The position numbers and the translations under genes are program-made. Source: Actinomycetota bacterium (GTDB lineage Bacteria > Actinomycetota > Actinomycetes > Acidothermales > Acidothermaceae). From it: a DNA stretch of 8,010 nucleotides. The notes under the pieces are model-generated. The model did not search any database. It was not told the DNA's origin and saw only the letters and a program-made list of their open reading frames with translations. The first letter of the stretch is position 1. Each line of letters opens with the position of its first letter. This document shows positions 6,268-8,010 of the stretch, one piece after another. The stretch spans positions 1-8,010 of the forward strand of contig PLCK01000296.1 in NCBI GenBank assembly GCA_003134755.1, in the 5' to 3' direction.

Positions 6268-7157
6268 CCCGCGACCGCAGCTCGGCGCAGGTGAAGGCGG
6301 CGACCCTTCATGAGGCGCTGCCTTATCTCGCCCGGTTCCACGGGCGCACGGTCGTCGTGAAGTACGGCGGGCACGCCATGACCGATCCGGCGCTGGCCGC
6401 GTCGTTCGCCGCCGATGTGGTCTTCCTGCGCTACGCCGGCCTGCGTCCTGTCGTCGTCCACGGTGGGGGGCCGCAGATCAACGCCCAGCTCGACAAGCTC
6501 GGCATCCAGCCCGAGTTCGCCGGCGGCCTTCGAGTGACGACGGCCGAGACCATGGACGTCGTCCGCATGGTGTTAGTCGGCCAGGTGCAGCGCGACGTCG
6601 TCGGCCTACTCAACCTGCATGGGCCTTTCGCTGTCGGACTCAGCGGCGAAGACGGGCAGTTGTTCACCGCCGAGCGTCGCGACGCCGTCGTCGACGGCGT
6701 GCCGGTCGACATCGGGTTCGTCGGCGACATCACTGTGGTCGAGCCCGGCGTCGTCTCGAGCCTGCTCGATGACGGCCGCATTCCGGTCGTATCGAGCGTC
6801 GCGCGCGGCCACGACGAGAATGGCCAGCCCTGCGTCTACAACGTGAATGCCGATACCGCGGCGGCCGCACTTGCGGTCGCACTGCGCGCCGAGAAGCTCG
6901 TCGTGCTCACCGACGTCGAAGGTCTGTATGCCGACTGGCCGAACAGCGACGAGGTCATCAGTGCCGTGACTGCCGACGAACTCGAGGCTCTGCTCCCGGC
7001 TCTGACCAGCGGCATGGTCCCGAAGATGGAGGCCTGCCTGCGCGCGGTTCGTGGCGGTGTCGGTAGTGCGCACGTTCTCGATGGGCGGGTGCCACACGCC
7101 GTCCTGCTGGAGATCTTCACCGACGAAGGGATCGGCACGATGGTGCGGTCGGCATGA
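6264..7157 (+). CDS. argB: Acetylglutamate kinase
   Basis: This 297-residue amino acid kinase phosphorylates N-acetylglutamate with ATP, the step usually controlled by arginine. Motifs: KYGGHAM (33-39, with the phosphate-binding Lys33), VVHGGGPQI (64-72), YNVNAD (192-197), LTDVEGLYAD (215-224), and GMVPKMEAC (250-258, with Lys254). An N-terminal helix (about 8-26) before the first strand, and the C-terminal segment HVLDGRVPHAVLLEIFTDEG (270-289), are features linked to hexameric, arginine-inhibited enzymes, so feedback inhibition is likely. GTG 6264 is chosen because it keeps the whole helix and abuts argJ with a gap of 13 bases. GTG 6291 (residue 10) is a possible alternative; neither has a clear ribosome binding site. 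The stop overlaps argD by four bases. Confidence 0.97.
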   Translation: MTRDRSSAQVKAATLHEALPYLARFHGRTVVVKYGGHAMTDPALAASFAADVVFLRYAGLRPVVVHGGGPQINAQLDKLGIQPEFAGGLRVTTAETMDVVRMVLVGQVQRDVVGLLNLHGPFAVGLSGEDGQLFTAERRDAVVDGVPVDIGFVGDITVVEPGVVSSLLDDGRIPVVSSVARGHDENGQPCVYNVNADTAAAALAVALRAEKLVVLTDVEGLYADWPNSDEVISAVTADELEALLPALTSGMVPKMEACLRAVRGGVGSAHVLDGRVPHAVLLEIFTDEGIGTMVRSA

Positions 7158-8010
7158 GCAACACCAACCTGCTCACCCGCTTCAACGCGGTCATGATGGC
7201 GACCTACGCACCCGGCGTGCCACTCGTGCGAGGTTCGGGCTGCACGGTGTGGGACGCCGACGGGCGGGCGTATCTCGACCTGATCGCCGGCATCGCGGTG
7301 TCATCGCTCGGGCATGCCCATCCGGCGATCGTCGGCGCGGTCTCGAAGCAGGTGGCGACGCTTGCCCACACCAGCAACCTGTTCTGCCATGAGCCGGAGA
7401 TCTTGCTGGCGGAGAAACTGGTGCAGCTCCTAGGGGCTGACGGCCGGGTCTTCTTCGCGAACAGCGGCACCGAGGCGAACGAGGCCGCGTACAAGCTGGT
7501 GCGCCGGCACGCCGGTCCCGACCGCACGTACGTCGTCGCGGCCGACAGGGGGTTCCACGGACGCACGATGGGCTCGCTGGCGTTGACCGGCAAGCCCTCG
7601 ATCCGCGAGCCGTTCGGGCCGTTCGGAGCCGACGTCGTGTTCGTTCCCTATGGGGACGTCGAGGCGTTGACCGCCGCGGTGACCGATCGAACCGCAGCGG
7701 TGTTCCTCGAGCCGATGCTCGGCGAGGGTGGCGTCATCGCGCCGCCCGTCGGATACCTCCGCGCCGCGCGCGAGATCTGCACCGCGTCGGGGGCCGTGTT
7801 CGTGCTCGACGAGATCCAGTCAGCGATGGGTCGTACCGGCGCCTGGTTCCTGCACGAGTCGGAGGGCGTGCGCCCCGACGTGATCACCCTCGCGAAAGGG
7901 CTCGGCGGTGGTCTGCCGATCGGCGCCTGCATCGGGCTGGGCGCGTACGCAGACGTCTTCGCCAAGGGTGATCACGGGAGCACGTTCGGCGGCAACCCGG
8001 TCGCCTGCGC
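7154..8010 (+). CDS. argD: Acetylornithine aminotransferase, N-terminal part (cut by window end)
   Basis: The first 285 residues of a PLP-dependent class III aminotransferase are present, and the frame is open to the window end. Full-length ArgD is about 400 residues, so roughly 110-120 are missing. It converts N-acetylglutamate semialdehyde and glutamate to N-acetylornithine and 2-oxoglutarate; many ArgD proteins also act on succinyl-diaminopimelate. Motifs: FFANSGTEANEAA (100-112), which holds the PLP phosphate; FHGRT (134-138); LEPMLGEGG (185-193); VLDEIQSAMGRTG (217-229), with the cofactor-binding Asp219; and TLAKGLGGGLPIGA (245-258), with the PLP-binding Lys248. The family usually has DEVQTGxGRTG where this protein reads DEIQSAMGRTG. 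ATG 7154 overlaps the argB stop (ATGA) and gives a normal N terminus. Position after argB supports ArgD over other class III aminotransferases. Confidence 0.96.
   Translation, partial: MSNTNLLTRFNAVMMATYAPGVPLVRGSGCTVWDADGRAYLDLIAGIAVSSLGHAHPAIVGAVSKQVATLAHTSNLFCHEPEILLAEKLVQLLGADGRVFFANSGTEANEAAYKLVRRHAGPDRTYVVAADRGFHGRTMGSLALTGKPSIREPFGPFGADVVFVPYGDVEALTAAVTDRTAAVFLEPMLGEGGVIAPPVGYLRAAREICTASGAVFVLDEIQSAMGRTGAWFLHESEGVRPDVITLAKGLGGGLPIGACIGLGAYADVFAKGDHGSTFGGNPVAC

Noticed and set aside
1..8010. A previously undescribed defence, mobile or biosynthetic system
   Set aside because: Every long stretch is accounted for by recognised housekeeping genes in a gene order also known from other actinobacteria. 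No phage, transposon, CRISPR, toxin-antitoxin or unknown gene is visible.

Overview
The window is high-GC DNA with GTG starts, genes packed end to end with 1- to 4-base overlaps, and long spurious open frames on both strands. Its protein sequences look actinobacterial. The PheS alpha chain carries the four-cysteine insert and the C-terminal wording I recall from Streptomyces-like actinomycetes. The gene order pheS-pheT-argC-argJ-argB-argD is also found in Mycobacterium tuberculosis and other Actinomycetota. I would place it in Actinomycetes, outside the mycobacteria, but cannot name a genus. All genes are on the + strand.

Layout: 1-259 is the C-terminal end of a sensor histidine kinase (ATP-binding domain only). 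260-366 is a 107-base gap with a candidate -10 element and a ribosome binding site for pheS. 367-1476 (pheS) and 1476-3974 (pheT) encode the two subunits of phenylalanyl-tRNA synthetase and overlap by one base. 3975-4070 is the only regulatory gap of note. It holds a -10-like TATAGT buried in a perfect 11-bp inverted repeat that reads as two adjacent ARG boxes, the expected operator of the arginine repressor ArgR. 4071-5099 (argC), 5096-6250 (argJ), 6264-7157 (argB) and 7154 to the window end (argD, cut off) form an arginine biosynthesis operon.

How the genes work together: PheS and PheT form the heterotetramer that charges tRNA-Phe. ArgJ makes N-acetylglutamate by transferring the acetyl group from N-acetylornithine. 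ArgB phosphorylates it, ArgC reduces the acyl phosphate to the semialdehyde, and ArgD transaminates that to N-acetylornithine, which ArgJ uses again. Control is probably at two levels: ArgR at the operator before argC, and feedback inhibition of ArgB by arginine, suggested by its N-terminal helix and C-terminal signature.

This is a core-metabolism region. I see no mobile element, CRISPR array, tRNA or rRNA, and no evidence of a previously undescribed system. The points worth a second look are small: the operator architecture, a 22-codon ORF and a 6-codon ORF at gene junctions, and a tandem duplication inside pheT.
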